Assembly: GCA_016838895.1 (NCBI GenBank)
Contig: JAEKNU010000007.1
Location: forward strand, 1 to 64,000
Direction of reading: 5' to 3'
Length of the DNA: 64,000 nt
Origin: Chloroflexota bacterium
Lineage (GTDB): Bacteria; Chloroflexota; Anaerolineae; Anaerolineales; Anaerolineaceae
Shown: positions 26,367 to 35,903 of the stretch, in pieces
How positions within the stretch are numbered: the stretch's first letter is position 1
Layout of the letters: every line of letters begins with the position of its first letter
Notes under the pieces: generated by a model
Databases searched by the model: none
Told to the model about the DNA's origin: nothing
The model's input: only the letters and a program-made list of their open reading frames with translations
Program-made: the position numbers and the translations under genes

Positions 26367-28700
26367 TTACTCATTATTCTTCTTATGAAGGACTCTTATT
26401 TTAATTTTTCCATTTCCTTTGATTGGTACACGGTATATATTTTCCTGAATTTCATCCCAATTTGATTTATTGGCGTTGACTAGAATCTTTTTTACCTTTG
26501 AGTGAATGTATAAATCAACAAATCCATTCATTTCCTGATTCAGGTTTAAGTTGAATTTATCCATACCTTCCACTGAAACAATTTTTGTTAATTCAATCCC
26601 TTGTAAAATATGGAAATTACTCCCCAAAAAAGTGGCTTTGTGTTCATCATATGGGCGAACTGCCAGAACAATTGCACTATGTGGTTGAGCAGGAAATGCA
26701 ATGACTTCATCATATGAAACCAGGCGAATTTCATCATTCCAAAAAGAACGTATCCAATATTTCCCTTCTGATAAATGATAATCTTGCAGAGAAAATTGAA
26801 CCTTTCCGATTTTGTCTTGCCAATAATAATTAGCTATTACGGTCCATTCAGACGCTTTTGTCGTGCATGCCACTTTCACCATTTCCGGTACCGTTTTGCT
26901 AAATAAATCCAGTACATCCACTTCAAAATCATGAATCGGTAGAACTTTCTGAATCAACGCCATTCGTTCCGCAGGTAATTCCGGCATATTGTCAGAAACA
27001 AGGAATGCACCTCCTGATAGGCCAATGATACTGGTCAGCGTTTGTACTTCCGTTTGGGTTAATTCGCTATCCGGGCGTACCAACAAACAATCCGGGTCAT
27101 TTATCCACCATTTGCGATGCATGTATTGCCTGGTAAGTACATTTTGGATGGCATTCCGCGCAGATGGCATATTTGGCTCTCCGCGGAATGGAAACTCGAC
27201 CCCAAAATATTTTGGCATCCAGCTACTGCTGACATCTGCACCTATGCGCATGGCATCGAAATAGCCAATAGATGTTCCGATTGGTGCCCCGCAGCCCAGC
27301 AAGTAAATATCCGCACCTACTGCTTCGCGTATCGCTTCATACCCTTTTCTCAATATTTGCGCACGTGTTAAGCATTTATCATATCGTTCCCCGTCCAAAG
27401 CCGCTGCATATAAGAAATCAAGTTTCAGATATGGGTAACCCCATTTCTCGACTGCTTCATGTACAACTTGTGCCGCATATGCCAGTGCATCCGGATGGGT
27501 CAAATCCAGCGCTGTGGTAAATACATTCCAGATGAATCCGGCATTTACTGGTTTGCCATTTTTGTTTCGCAATATCCAATCCGGATGTTCATGGATCAAA
27601 TCCGATTTTGGATGCACAATAAAAGGTGCCATCCATAATCCGGGTAATAAATTCCTTTCCTTGATAGATTCAGCTATAGGCGCAACGCCATTCGGGAAAC
27701 CTGGTGCATTTTTTAACCAATCCCCTACTTGCTGTTGATAACCATCATCAATCTGTACCAGATGTAATGGCAAACTTTCCCGCAAGTTTGCGATTTGCTC
27801 CAGGTTGTCGCGAATAATCGGCTCTGAAATATCCTGATAAAAATAATACCAGGAACACCAACCTGCATGGGTTTTAGCAGAAGCACCAACACCATGAACT
27901 TGCTGTACCCAGGTAGTATATTGATCCAAAGGACTATCATCAACCTTGAGATACTGTAGTATGGCCCAATCACTGATTATGGTTTCACCTGCATTCAGGA
28001 AAACGCCATCAGCACTCGCCCATATTTTCAATGAGCTTAAATCATTCATATCCAGTGAAACTGCACCAAACTGTTCCCGTTGAGACAGAAAACCCAATAG
28101 GATCCCTTCTGAACTGGATTGGTCCGAAATGACCCCAAAGAAATCACCGCTGAATTTCCCTTTTTGGCGATAGCGCGGCGTGCTCTTGTCGTAACATAAT
28201 GGTTTCTGCGCAATGGATAGGTTTGATGTCATCATACGGTCTTTTACCCCATAAGAAGCGGTATGTGACCAGCTTTGCCAGCCCTGTGAGAAAAAGCGCA
28301 ATTTGCTTAATTGCCCATCAAATGCCAAACCGGCAGCACTTCCGGTTTGAAATTCCAATAAGGTCAACTGATCAATTTGTAGTGCTTCCCCAGAATTCTG
28401 CACGGACAGCCGCCACAAAGCTGCTGCCTCATCATCAGGGATCAGCAACTCAAGCACATAGTGCAGGTTGCTTTGTCGTGATTCAGCGTTGTATGTTTGG
28501 GAAATGGATTTTCCAAACACTGAATCCTTAACAACATTCTCTTCTTTTTTGACAAAGGTTAACGCATTCGAATATTCGTGATATTGCTGTTTTCCGGAAT
28601 GAAATCTAATAGAAAACACTGCATCCTTTATTCCAAAATGTTTTTTATTTGCATCGTTAAAATTGAGTGTTCCTAAACCGAAATCAAAAAAGGATTTCAT
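26367..28700 (-). CDS. GH36 family alpha-galactosidase
   Basis: A 777-residue glycoside hydrolase of family GH36, which removes terminal alpha-galactose from melibiose or raffinose-type sugars. The N-terminal beta-sandwich (about 1-270) is followed by the catalytic barrel (about 275-620). WCSWYYFYQD, the nucleophile Asp in KLDFLYAA (about 427), CGAPIGTSIGYFDAMRIG, and the acid/base Asp in GADVSSSW (about 488) are present. A C-terminal beta-sandwich follows. No signal peptide is seen, so it is cytoplasmic. It is divergent from dinG; its likely promoter (TTGTTC, 18 bases, TGGTACAAT on the minus strand) overlaps the SOS box at 28766-28779. Confidence 0.9.
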   Translation of the reverse strand: MKSFFDFGLGTLNFNDANKKHFGIKDAVFSIRFHSGKQQYHEYSNALTFVKKEENVVKDSVFGKSISQTYNAESRQSNLHYVLELLIPDDEAAALWRLSVQNSGEALQIDQLTLLEFQTGSAAGLAFDGQLSKLRFFSQGWQSWSHTASYGVKDRMMTSNLSIAQKPLCYDKSTPRYRQKGKFSGDFFGVISDQSSSEGILLGFLSQREQFGAVSLDMNDLSSLKIWASADGVFLNAGETIISDWAILQYLKVDDSPLDQYTTWVQQVHGVGASAKTHAGWCSWYYFYQDISEPIIRDNLEQIANLRESLPLHLVQIDDGYQQQVGDWLKNAPGFPNGVAPIAESIKERNLLPGLWMAPFIVHPKSDLIHEHPDWILRNKNGKPVNAGFIWNVFTTALDLTHPDALAYAAQVVHEAVEKWGYPYLKLDFLYAAALDGERYDKCLTRAQILRKGYEAIREAVGADIYLLGCGAPIGTSIGYFDAMRIGADVSSSWMPKYFGVEFPFRGEPNMPSARNAIQNVLTRQYMHRKWWINDPDCLLVRPDSELTQTEVQTLTSIIGLSGGAFLVSDNMPELPAERMALIQKVLPIHDFEVDVLDLFSKTVPEMVKVACTTKASEWTVIANYYWQDKIGKVQFSLQDYHLSEGKYWIRSFWNDEIRLVSYDEVIAFPAQPHSAIVLAVRPYDEHKATFLGSNFHILQGIELTKIVSVEGMDKFNLNLNQEMNGFVDLYIHSKVKKILVNANKSNWDEIQENIYRVPIKGNGKIKIRVLHKKNNE

Positions 28701-28765
28701 AAACCTACCCTGTCAGACTGTTTGGCGTATTGAATCGTGCATATTGTACCAAATTTTTAACCCCA

Positions 28766-28779
28766 CGAACAAATGTTCA
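28766..28779. promoter_or_regulatory. putative LexA operator (SOS box)
   Basis: CGAACAAATGTTCA matches the B. subtilis-type LexA consensus CGAAC-R-N-R-Y-GTTCG at every defined position except the last base. It lies nine bases upstream of the dinG -10 box and overlaps the -35 element of the divergent alpha-galactosidase promoter. Confidence 0.65.
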
Positions 28780-28784
28780 TCCTC

Positions 28785-28793
28785 TGGTATAAT
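28785..28793 (+). promoter_or_regulatory. extended -10 promoter of dinG
   Basis: TGGTATAAT is a perfect extended -10 element. The predicted transcription start, about seven bases downstream, coincides with the dinG ATG at 28800, and no Shine-Dalgarno sequence is present, so a leaderless mRNA is likely. Confidence 0.6.
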
Positions 28794-28799
28794 CATGCC

Positions 28800-31601
28800 A
28801 TGCAACCCATAATCGCATTGGACCTTGAAACAACCGGATTGAATCCCGGAATGGATGCCATCACAGAAATTGGTGCGGTCAAATTCAACGAAAAACGAAT
28901 TATTGATGAATTCAAAACCTTAGTCAATCCCAATCGTCCGATCCCTCCCATGATTTCCCGTCTCACGGGAATCACCAATACGATGGTTGCCAATGCATCG
29001 CAAATTCATGACGTCATTCCGGAATTTGCCGCCTTTGTGGGTGATGATCCTGTTCTGGGTCATAATGTGCAATTTGACCTCAGTTTCCTTAATAAACATA
29101 ACATTCTGAACGCAAACAAGTCTATTGATACCTATGAATTAGCCGCTGTGCTTTTACCAGGTGCATCTCGCTATAATTTGGGTGCATTGGGCCAGCAGTT
29201 GGGCATTATTCATATGGGGTCACTGCATCGTGCTTTTGACGATGCAAAATTAACGCATACTGTATATGTCAAGCTCCTTGAAATAGCCCAGAAATTGCCC
29301 ATTTCCTTGATTGCTGAAATTGTACGTTTGGCAAAACCCATGCACTGGGGTGCTGATTACCTCTTTCAATCTATTCTCAAAGCCCACAGCGGTGAAATCA
29401 TCGATCAAACGCACACCGATTGGCTGCATAATAGCCGATTAATCAGCCAACTTGAAGACACAGTCGGACAACCCCTGGAACCGATTGAACCACCAGAACT
29501 GCTAGACATTGATGAAGTGAGTGCCATACTGGAACATGGCGGGGCTTTTTCCAAACATTTTTCTCATTATGAAAAACGCAATCAACAACTTGAGATGCTG
29601 CAATCCGTCACAGACGCAATATCAAATTCAAAGCATCTCATGGTAGAAGCTGGTACAGGTACCGGTAAATCATTTGCCTATCTTATTCCATCTGCATTGT
29701 GGGCATATAAAAACCAAGAACGGGTTGTCATATCCACCAATACGATTAATTTGCAGGATCAGCTAATTAACAAAGACATCCCGGATTTGAAAGAAGCCTT
29801 GAATATTGATCTCAAAGCGGTGATCCTCAAAGGACGTTCCAATTATCTATGCCCTAAACGACTTGAGGCTTTACGCAATCGTGGGCCAGAAAACGTCAAC
29901 ACCATGCGTGTACTCGCTAAGATCATGGTTTGGTTATATCAAAATGGCAGTGGCGATCGCAATGAAATTAACCTGAACGGCCCCATCGAACGAGATGTTT
30001 GGATGAAACTCTCCGCTGAAACGGAAACCTGTCGGCCTGAGGTTTGTCTTTCACGATTAGGTGGCTTGTGTCCTTATTATTTGTCCAAGCAATCCGCCCA
30101 AACTGCACATCTCATTGTCGTGAACCACGCCTTATTACTGGCAGATGTGGCCATGAACAACCGCGTGCTGCCTGAATATAAATATCTTATCGTTGATGAA
30201 GGGCATCATATAGAATCTGCCACAACCAACGCCTTGAGTTATCGTATCAATCAATCTGATTTAACGAATTTATTCCGTGAGCTTGGTGGAACCAGAACAG
30301 GCGTCCTTGGACGTTTACTGACCCTGGCAACTGACACTATCACACCCGCGGAATTAGCTGCCGCAGAAAAAATGACCCAGGGGATTACCGATTTAGCTTT
30401 TCGCTTAGAGCAAGACCTGAAATCGGTTTACATTACCCTCAATAATTTCCTGGAAGATCAACGAGATGGTCGGCCTGTCAATGCCTACGGTCAACAAGAG
30501 CGCATTATTCCAGCCACGCGCACACAGCCCGCATGGACAGAAGTAGAAATCGCCTGGGATGTTGCTCTGGATACGATGAGCACACTGCTTAGCAAGTTAC
30601 AAACATTGGTCAAAGCCTATAACGATATAAACAATCAAAGCAATGATGAATTTTCAGATCAACTTGACAATATCACCAATCTTTCGCGCTCATTGGGCGA
30701 AAACAAAGAGGTTATGAATGGTATCGTCAGTCAACCGAATCCGGATTACATCTACTGGTTGGCACTTTCTCCACGGAATGGGCAAATCAGTGTCAATGCT
30801 GCGCCATTGCATATCGGCCCCTTGATGCAAAAATTCCTCTGGCATGAGAAGAATAGCGTCATTATTACCTCTGCAACCCTGACTGCCAATGGTGACTTTG
30901 ACTATATCCGCAATCGTTTATATGCTGAAGAAGCAGATGATTTGATGCTGGGCTCACCGTTTGATTATGAAAATTCGGTATTACTCTATATTGTCAATGA
31001 TGTTCCTGAACCCAATGCCGCCAGCCAATACCAGCGCGCGGTTGATCAATCATTGGTTAGTCTGGCAACAGCAACAGATGGCAAATTGTTGGCATTATAT
31101 ACCTCTTATACGCAATTACGAAAGTCATCTGAAGCATTGGCTTCCCCACTTTCCAAAGCCGATATCACAGTTTACGAGCAAGGACAGGGTGCTTCGGCGA
31201 ATTCATTGCTTGAAAATTTTAAAATCTCGGAAAAAGCAGTATTATTGGGTACGCGTTCCTTCTGGGAAGGCGTTGATGTACCAGGTCCAGCTTTATCCAT
31301 AGTAGCAATTACAAAATTACCCTTTGATGTTCCCTCTGATCCAATCATCGCTGCCCGCTCCGAAACTTTTGAGAATCCATTCAATGAATATATGCTGCCA
31401 GAAGCCATTCTGCGCTTCCGGCAGGGGTTTGGGCGTTTAATTCGTTCAAATTCTGATCGGGGTGTGGTCGTTGTCTATGATAAACGGGTACTTAGTAAAT
31501 CTTATGGCAAGCTTTTCCTTGATTCACTACCCCAATGTACGCAACGAATCGGCTCAAAGCATGATTTACCAAAAGCTGCTGCAAGCTGGCTCAATATATA
31601 A
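28800..31601 (+). CDS. dinG: DinG-family helicase with N-terminal DnaQ-like exonuclease
   Basis: A 933-residue fusion. The N-terminal DEDD exonuclease (about 1-165) has DLETTGLNPG, GHNVQFDLSFL and HRAFDDAK. The C-terminal XPD/DinG-type superfamily 2 helicase (about 240-930) has Walker A GTGTGKS (about 284), DEGHH (about 465) and four cysteines around CPKR...CRPEVCLSRLGGLCPYY that could hold an iron-sulfur cluster. The architecture is that of Gram-positive DinG exonuclease/helicases acting in DNA repair. The ATG at 28800 is chosen because homology starts at MQPIIALDLET and it falls on the predicted transcription start. An SOS box overlaps the promoter. Confidence 0.93.
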   Translation: MQPIIALDLETTGLNPGMDAITEIGAVKFNEKRIIDEFKTLVNPNRPIPPMISRLTGITNTMVANASQIHDVIPEFAAFVGDDPVLGHNVQFDLSFLNKHNILNANKSIDTYELAAVLLPGASRYNLGALGQQLGIIHMGSLHRAFDDAKLTHTVYVKLLEIAQKLPISLIAEIVRLAKPMHWGADYLFQSILKAHSGEIIDQTHTDWLHNSRLISQLEDTVGQPLEPIEPPELLDIDEVSAILEHGGAFSKHFSHYEKRNQQLEMLQSVTDAISNSKHLMVEAGTGTGKSFAYLIPSALWAYKNQERVVISTNTINLQDQLINKDIPDLKEALNIDLKAVILKGRSNYLCPKRLEALRNRGPENVNTMRVLAKIMVWLYQNGSGDRNEINLNGPIERDVWMKLSAETETCRPEVCLSRLGGLCPYYLSKQSAQTAHLIVVNHALLLADVAMNNRVLPEYKYLIVDEGHHIESATTNALSYRINQSDLTNLFRELGGTRTGVLGRLLTLATDTITPAELAAAEKMTQGITDLAFRLEQDLKSVYITLNNFLEDQRDGRPVNAYGQQERIIPATRTQPAWTEVEIAWDVALDTMSTLLSKLQTLVKAYNDINNQSNDEFSDQLDNITNLSRSLGENKEVMNGIVSQPNPDYIYWLALSPRNGQISVNAAPLHIGPLMQKFLWHEKNSVIITSATLTANGDFDYIRNRLYAEEADDLMLGSPFDYENSVLLYIVNDVPEPNAASQYQRAVDQSLVSLATATDGKLLALYTSYTQLRKSSEALASPLSKADITVYEQGQGASANSLLENFKISEKAVLLGTRSFWEGVDVPGPALSIVAITKLPFDVPSDPIIAARSETFENPFNEYMLPEAILRFRQGFGRLIRSNSDRGVVVVYDKRVLSKSYGKLFLDSLPQCTQRIGSKHDLPKAAASWLNI

Positions 31602-31633
31602 ATAATTGTTTTTATTCCAATAATAATTGTGCG

Positions 31634-31655
31634 GGCGACCTACGGTCGCCTTTTT
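31634..31655 (+). terminator. intrinsic terminator of dinG
   Basis: A GC-rich 7-bp stem (31634-31640 with 31644-31650) with loop TAC, followed by T5, 33 bases after the dinG stop. Confidence 0.87.
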
Positions 31656-31712
31656 GTTTATTTCTCTACTGATTCTAATTAATTATTCTATATCTGTTGA
31701 ATTAATATCTAC

Positions 31713-31736
31713 AAAAAAGCAGCCGTTGGCTGCTTT
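31713..31736 (-). terminator. intrinsic terminator of the XRE-cupin gene
   Basis: On the minus strand a 9-bp stem (31736-31728 with 31724-31716) with a three-base loop runs into T6. It lies just after the end of the regulator gene. Confidence 0.82.
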
Positions 31737-31747
31737 ATAAATTCCTT

Positions 31748-32368
31748 CTATATTTTCGGTGCAGGTGAGGTCAGGTGATACTCACCAGGTGAATCATGCG
31801 GATCATATCCAGAAATGAGTATCATTGCGCGTGCCTTGCCATTTCCCGGATTATGCCAGCGATGCTCTATCTTGGATAGAAAGAACAAGGTATCGCCAGG
31901 ATTGAGTACATAGTGCTGGTTTTCAATCTCATATGCCAGCTGACCTTCCAAACAATACACCATCTCATTACCGGAATGTACCAGTTCATGATTACCACTG
32001 GAACCATCTGGCTCAACGGTCAAAATGTAAGCCTCCAACTGTCCTTCAAACTGATCTCCACCCAGACCTTCCCATTTGCCATGTAGAAAATGAATTTCAT
32101 TGCGGTCTGCTTTAGGACAAAAGATCACTTTGGATTTTTCATTTTGTTCACGGAAAAACGCTGCTACAGGTACTTCCAATGCTTTTGCTAATTTTGTTAG
32201 TGTGCTGACTGATGGAGAAGTTAAATTACGCTCAATCATACTCAATCCATTCGCGGATAAACCACTCATTTTGGCCAGGGATCGCATAGAAACATTGCGC
32301 TGCTCCCTTAATGCACGTAATCGCTGCCCTACATCCACCCCACCATATTCTTCCATTTTTTCATTCAT
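31748..32368 (-). CDS. XRE-type transcriptional regulator with cupin domain
   Basis: A 206-residue regulator: an N-terminal helix-turn-helix (about 13-68; GQRLRALREQRNVSMRSLAKMSG, then NLTSPSVSTLTKLAKAL) and a C-terminal cupin (about 105-195; HSGNEMVYCLEGQLAYEI and PGDTLFFLSKIEHRWHNPG). This architecture (SutR/PuuR-like) often senses small metabolites. The ATG at 32368 has GGAGGA upstream; a TTG four codons earlier is rejected. It is flanked by its own terminator, promoter and a palindrome. Target genes are unknown; self-control and control of the neighbouring formate-THF ligase gene are possible. Confidence 0.87.
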   Translation of the reverse strand: MNEKMEEYGGVDVGQRLRALREQRNVSMRSLAKMSGLSANGLSMIERNLTSPSVSTLTKLAKALEVPVAAFFREQNEKSKVIFCPKADRNEIHFLHGKWEGLGGDQFEGQLEAYILTVEPDGSSGNHELVHSGNEMVYCLEGQLAYEIENQHYVLNPGDTLFFLSKIEHRWHNPGNGKARAMILISGYDPHDSPGEYHLTSPAPKI

Positions 32369-32398
32369 TGTGTCCTCCAATAGCTGGTAGGGATAATT

Positions 32399-32413
32399 TC
32401 ACAAATAATGTGA
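32399..32413. promoter_or_regulatory. palindrome in the leader of the XRE-cupin gene
   Basis: TCACA-AATAA-TGTGA is a perfect 5-bp inverted repeat with a five-base centre, between the predicted transcription start (about 32430) and the start codon. It is a plausible autoregulatory operator, not a known consensus. Confidence 0.35.
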
Positions 32414-32436
32414 TGAATCAATCATTACTTTGCTGG

Positions 32437-32466
32437 ATTATACCTTATTGTGTGGTCAATGTACAA
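32437..32466 (-). promoter_or_regulatory. promoter of the XRE-cupin gene
   Basis: On the minus strand TTGTAC (32466-32461) and TATAAT (32442-32437) are separated by 18 bases. Confidence 0.65.
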
Positions 32467-32513
32467 AAATAAGGGATGATCTTCATTGGTAACAAATGTA
32501 ATGATTGTTTGAC

Positions 32514-32543
32514 AAAAGAGAGCTTGAGGTGAATCAAGCTCTC
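32514..32543 (-). terminator. intrinsic terminator of formate-THF ligase gene
   Basis: A 10-bp stem (32543-32534 with 32527-32518) with a six-base loop is followed on the minus strand by TTTT. It lies 24 bases past the fhs stop. Confidence 0.8.
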
Positions 32544-32566
32544 CATCTGGATGTATTAATATTTAT

Positions 32567-34495
32567 TTAGGATAAACCAAGGATATTGCCATTATCAAGA
32601 TCAATATCAATATCAAAGAATGCAGGTCGAGTTGGCAAACCTGGCATCGTACTCATGGTACCCAATAAGGGATAAACAAACCCTGCACCAACAGATACAC
32701 GCAAACTGTTTATTGGAATACGATATCCATGTGGAACCCCTTTTAAATTCGGATCATGACTGATACTCAGATGTGTTTTTGCCATACAAATCGGCAATTT
32801 ATCATATCCTAATCGCGTATACTCCTCAATGCGTTCTTCGGCTTGCGGACTGAAATCAACACCATCTGCGCCATACACTTCTCTGGCAATCGTATCAATT
32901 TTTTCTTTGATGGATATATCCAAAGGGTATAAGTAATCAAATTTAGATGGTTTGTTGGCTGCCTTGACAACGGCCTTTGCCAGTTCAATGGCGCCTTCCC
33001 CGCCTAACTCCCAATGACGGCTGACAACGGCATCATCAGCACAGCAATCACCGATTGCACACTTTTTGATCAAATCCAGTTCAGCCTGGGTATCCGTGAT
33101 AAAGCTATTGATTGCTACCACGACAGGAATACCAAACTTGCGCACCGTTTGTACATGATGCATCAGATTTCGAATGCCCTTCTCAAGTAATTTCAGATTT
33201 TCCTGTGCATAAACCTGATCCAATGGTTTTCCGGCGCTCACTCGTGGACCGCCGCCATGCATTTTTAACGCCCGCACCGTTGCGACAAGCACAACCACAT
33301 TGGGTACTAAACCGGATGTACGACATTTGATATTGAAGAACTTCTCCATGCCCATATCGGCGCCAAATCCGGATTCAGTGATCACATAATCAGATAACTT
33401 CAGGCCAATCTGATCCGCAACGATGGAGCTGTTTCCATGTGCAATATTGGCAAATGGCCCGGCATGCACAAAAACCGGTGTCCCTTCCAATGTTTGCATC
33501 AACGTTGGTTTAATAGCGTCAACCAATAAAACGGTTAATGCACCCGCAACACCAATATCTTCCGCCGTGATCGGTACGCCTTTGCGACTAATCGCCACAA
33601 CAATTTTCCCTAAACGCTTTCGCATATCCGCCAGACTGGTGGTCAATGCCAGAATGGCCATGATCTCGCTGGCCGGGGTGATATCAAATGCCGTTTTGCG
33701 TGAAATACCACGTTCGGCTGCTCCCTTTCCGATGGTCACGCCACGTAAATAACGATCATTCGTATCAACCACCCGCCGCCACAAAACCTTTTCAGGGTCA
33801 ATATCCAGACGGAACATCTGCCGGCGTTCGGCAATCGATAGATCACAAGGATCTGTATACTGCAATCCCAGTTTTCTCAAACGCCCCTGCATACCCAAGC
33901 CAAACACACGGTTACCGTGTTTGTCTGGCGGGCAAAAACGGTGAAAGAGCTGCTCATCTGTCTGTGTAGATTCATGAAAAATGCGCGCATCAATCGCGGC
34001 TGCGAGCAAGTTATTGGCTGCCGTGATGGCATGCATATCACCGGTCATGTGCAGGTTGAAATTCTCCATCGGCACAACCTGACTGTAACCGCCACCTGCC
34101 GCGCCGCCTTTTATACCAAAAGTAGGTCCCTGGCTGGGCTGCCGGATGCAGGTCATTACGTTGTAGCCCAAATGCGCACTCAAGGCCTGTGAGAGGCCAA
34201 TTGTCGTCGTTGTCTTGCCTTCTCCCAAAGGCGTCGGTGTAATGGCTGTAACATCGATGTATTTGCCGTCTGGGACATCTTTTAAGCGTTCCAGTACATC
34301 CAGACGTACTTTAGCCATTGCCGGACCATAATACTCGACTTCATCATCCAACAGTCCCAACTCCCTTGCCACCTGCGAGATGGGTTTCAAAGTTGCTGCT
34401 TGTGCAATATCAATATCGGATGGCACCGGAGATTTTGGTTTAATTTTCGTTGCCTGAAATGGAATGGAATTGCCTTTTACATGTTTCTCGTTCAT
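32567..34495 (-). CDS. fhs: formate-tetrahydrofolate ligase (long form)
   Basis: A 642-residue formyl-THF synthetase that makes 10-formyl-THF from formate, THF and ATP. The nucleotide loop [35 protein letters not shown], the EKFFNIKCR segment and the C-terminal [15 protein letters not shown] are present. It is about 85 residues longer than the common 557-residue bacterial enzyme and resembles the C-terminal domain of eukaryotic C1-THF synthase. AGGAAGG precedes the ATG. With MetH and the MTHFR fusion it supplies the one-carbon folate pool. Confidence 0.96.
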   Translation of the reverse strand: MNEKHVKGNSIPFQATKIKPKSPVPSDIDIAQAATLKPISQVARELGLLDDEVEYYGPAMAKVRLDVLERLKDVPDGKYIDVTAITPTPLGEGKTTTTIGLSQALSAHLGYNVMTCIRQPSQGPTFGIKGGAAGGGYSQVVPMENFNLHMTGDMHAITAANNLLAAAIDARIFHESTQTDEQLFHRFCPPDKHGNRVFGLGMQGRLRKLGLQYTDPCDLSIAERRQMFRLDIDPEKVLWRRVVDTNDRYLRGVTIGKGAAERGISRKTAFDITPASEIMAILALTTSLADMRKRLGKIVVAISRKGVPITAEDIGVAGALTVLLVDAIKPTLMQTLEGTPVFVHAGPFANIAHGNSSIVADQIGLKLSDYVITESGFGADMGMEKFFNIKCRTSGLVPNVVVLVATVRALKMHGGGPRVSAGKPLDQVYAQENLKLLEKGIRNLMHHVQTVRKFGIPVVVAINSFITDTQAELDLIKKCAIGDCCADDAVVSRHWELGGEGAIELAKAVVKAANKPSKFDYLYPLDISIKEKIDTIAREVYGADGVDFSPQAEERIEEYTRLGYDKLPICMAKTHLSISHDPNLKGVPHGYRIPINSLRVSVGAGFVYPLLGTMSTMPGLPTRPAFFDIDIDLDNGNILGLS

Positions 34496-34554
34496 ACTTT
34501 CCTTCCTTGGCTGAACTACGGTTAATTTGAAATATGTGGCTAAACGATATAAAT

Positions 34555-34583
34555 ATTATCGAATAAGGGGGAGTTAAATGCAA
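34555..34583 (-). promoter_or_regulatory. putative promoter of fhs
   Basis: On the minus strand TTGCAT (34583-34578) and GATAAT (34560-34555) with a 17-base spacer, about 60 bases before the start codon. Confidence 0.5.
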
Positions 34584-34633
34584 GATAAAACCATCGGTCA
34601 CTGAGCCTGGTTAAGTTGACCAATGGTCCATCT

Positions 34634-35188
34634 TTAAAATATTAAATTTACAACCCCATAACGTTCTTGAACAAATCCATTTTCGGATGGAAAAACATCA
34701 ATCAGTTGCAATTTCAGCTCAATCCCGCTTGGTCCGAATAGTGGTATGCCAGAACCTAACAAAATAGGAATTCGCGTTATCGTGATCTCATCAATTAACC
34801 AAGCTTTTAGAAATCGTTGAATTGTTTTTCCGCCATCAATATATAAATGCTTTTTGCCTTGTTTTTCCAATTTCGATACTATATCTTGCGAATTCCCTAA
34901 CTCAGTCCGCACTTTTCCCTCTAAATGGTCTGGTAGTTGCATATCCATACTTGAAAGGACAATAACATCGACTCATTCATAAGGCTAAAATCCGAAGGAA
35001 CGCACTATCTCAAATGAATGTCTGCCCATGACAAGTACATCAACCGTTTTTATAAATTCATCATACAGCAACCCATTCATTAGCGCAGACGAATATTCCG
35101 GTCTTTCCAGCCAATCAATAGCACCATCATTTCTGGCGATAAAGCCATCCACACTGACTGCAATATAGACCGAACATTTAACTGGCAC
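34634..35188 (-). pseudogene. dihydrofolate-reductase-like (RibD C-terminal/YwjB) gene with two in-frame stops
   Basis: The frame encodes a YwjB/YyaP-type reductase-fold protein: CSVYIAVSVDGFIARNDGAIDWL at the N-terminus, VDVLVMGRHSFEIV, then KHLYIDGGKTIQRFL and ITRIPILLGSGIPLFG. It is interrupted by TAG (34985-34987) where family members have Trp of the FxWPY motif, and by TGA (34973-34975) three codons later. The frame never shifts, and the remainder VDVIVLSSMDMQ is well conserved. The best start is a GTG at 35188 with GGAGG upstream. Likely a recently inactivated gene of about 185 codons; the downstream half cannot be made separately with any visible ribosome site. Confidence 0.8.
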
Positions 35189-35210
35189 GGTGACCTCCAT
35201 GAAATCTGAT

Positions 35211-35726
35211 TTACGTAGTTGATTGCTTTTTCTTTTCCTTTTGGTAGGCAACATACAATACAATCAAAATGATTGGCAAAATGAAATCCCAATATAGAAC
35301 CAGTCCCGAATTACTTGGCGAATAGTTGTTCAGCTCAATCATATGAATAATGTGGGTAAATCCTGCTCCCCACATAAATATTGTTTTAACAATAATGAAC
35401 GGCAACCAAAAGGATTTATTCCAAAATCCAATAAATCCGATCAATCCAATACCAATTGCAGCAAATGCCAATTCCATTTGAAAGCCACTATTTACAGGCC
35501 AGCCAATGGATTCCGCGACTTGATCAGCATAGATAATATGTCCCATTAACCCACTCACAATAGAAAACCAGCCAGCAAGTCCAATTGTGTATATCAAACT
35601 TAATTCAAGCGTTGTTTCTTTTCGATTTTTGTTTCGTGTGGCATATAAATGGATTGTAAGTGAAATGATCGTAACAATAATTTGCAAATAAATGTTAAAT
35701 CCTGAAATTTTAAATAATTCGCTCAT
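35211..35726 (-). CDS. membrane protein, DUF6790-like
   Basis: A 171-residue integral membrane protein with about five helices (roughly 8-28, 45-63, 83-103, 108-130 and 145-163) and a Lys-rich C-terminus. The topology and the HIIYADQVAESIGWPVNSGFQ segment resemble the DUF6790 family of unknown function; that name is a tentative match. GAGG precedes the ATG by five bases. It lies 22 bases upstream of the broken reductase gene on the same strand. Confidence 0.65.
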   Translation of the reverse strand: MSELFKISGFNIYLQIIVTIISLTIHLYATRNKNRKETTLELSLIYTIGLAGWFSIVSGLMGHIIYADQVAESIGWPVNSGFQMELAFAAIGIGLIGFIGFWNKSFWLPFIIVKTIFMWGAGFTHIIHMIELNNYSPSNSGLVLYWDFILPIILIVLYVAYQKEKKKQSTT

Positions 35727-35903
35727 GATAACCTCAATGTAATAACAATAATTCTTTGCCGATGAAAATGATTCCCGACATAGTAAACAAGTGAATTTTC
35801 ACTGGATAAAATGAAAAAATCAGATGGAGCAAGGAACATGGTTAGATTTGGGGAGTTTGAAATTACAGTGAACTAAGCATCTACCTGCCTGAAGAACATC
35901 ATT

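Noticed and set aside
34578-34604. Eight-codon ORF with a strong GGGGGAG ribosome site
   Set aside because: Its ATG coincides with the minus-strand -35 box of the fhs promoter, and eight codons give no recognisable product.
34600-34633. Inverted repeat near GGTCA...TGACC as a terminator of the reductase-like gene
   Set aside because: The arms are only five bases, there is no T-run, and it lies upstream of fhs rather than after the gene.
34973-34975. TGA in the reductase-like gene as selenocysteine, given selA in the window
   Set aside because: A TAG stop lies three codons earlier in the same frame, and the family does not use Cys or Sec at this position.
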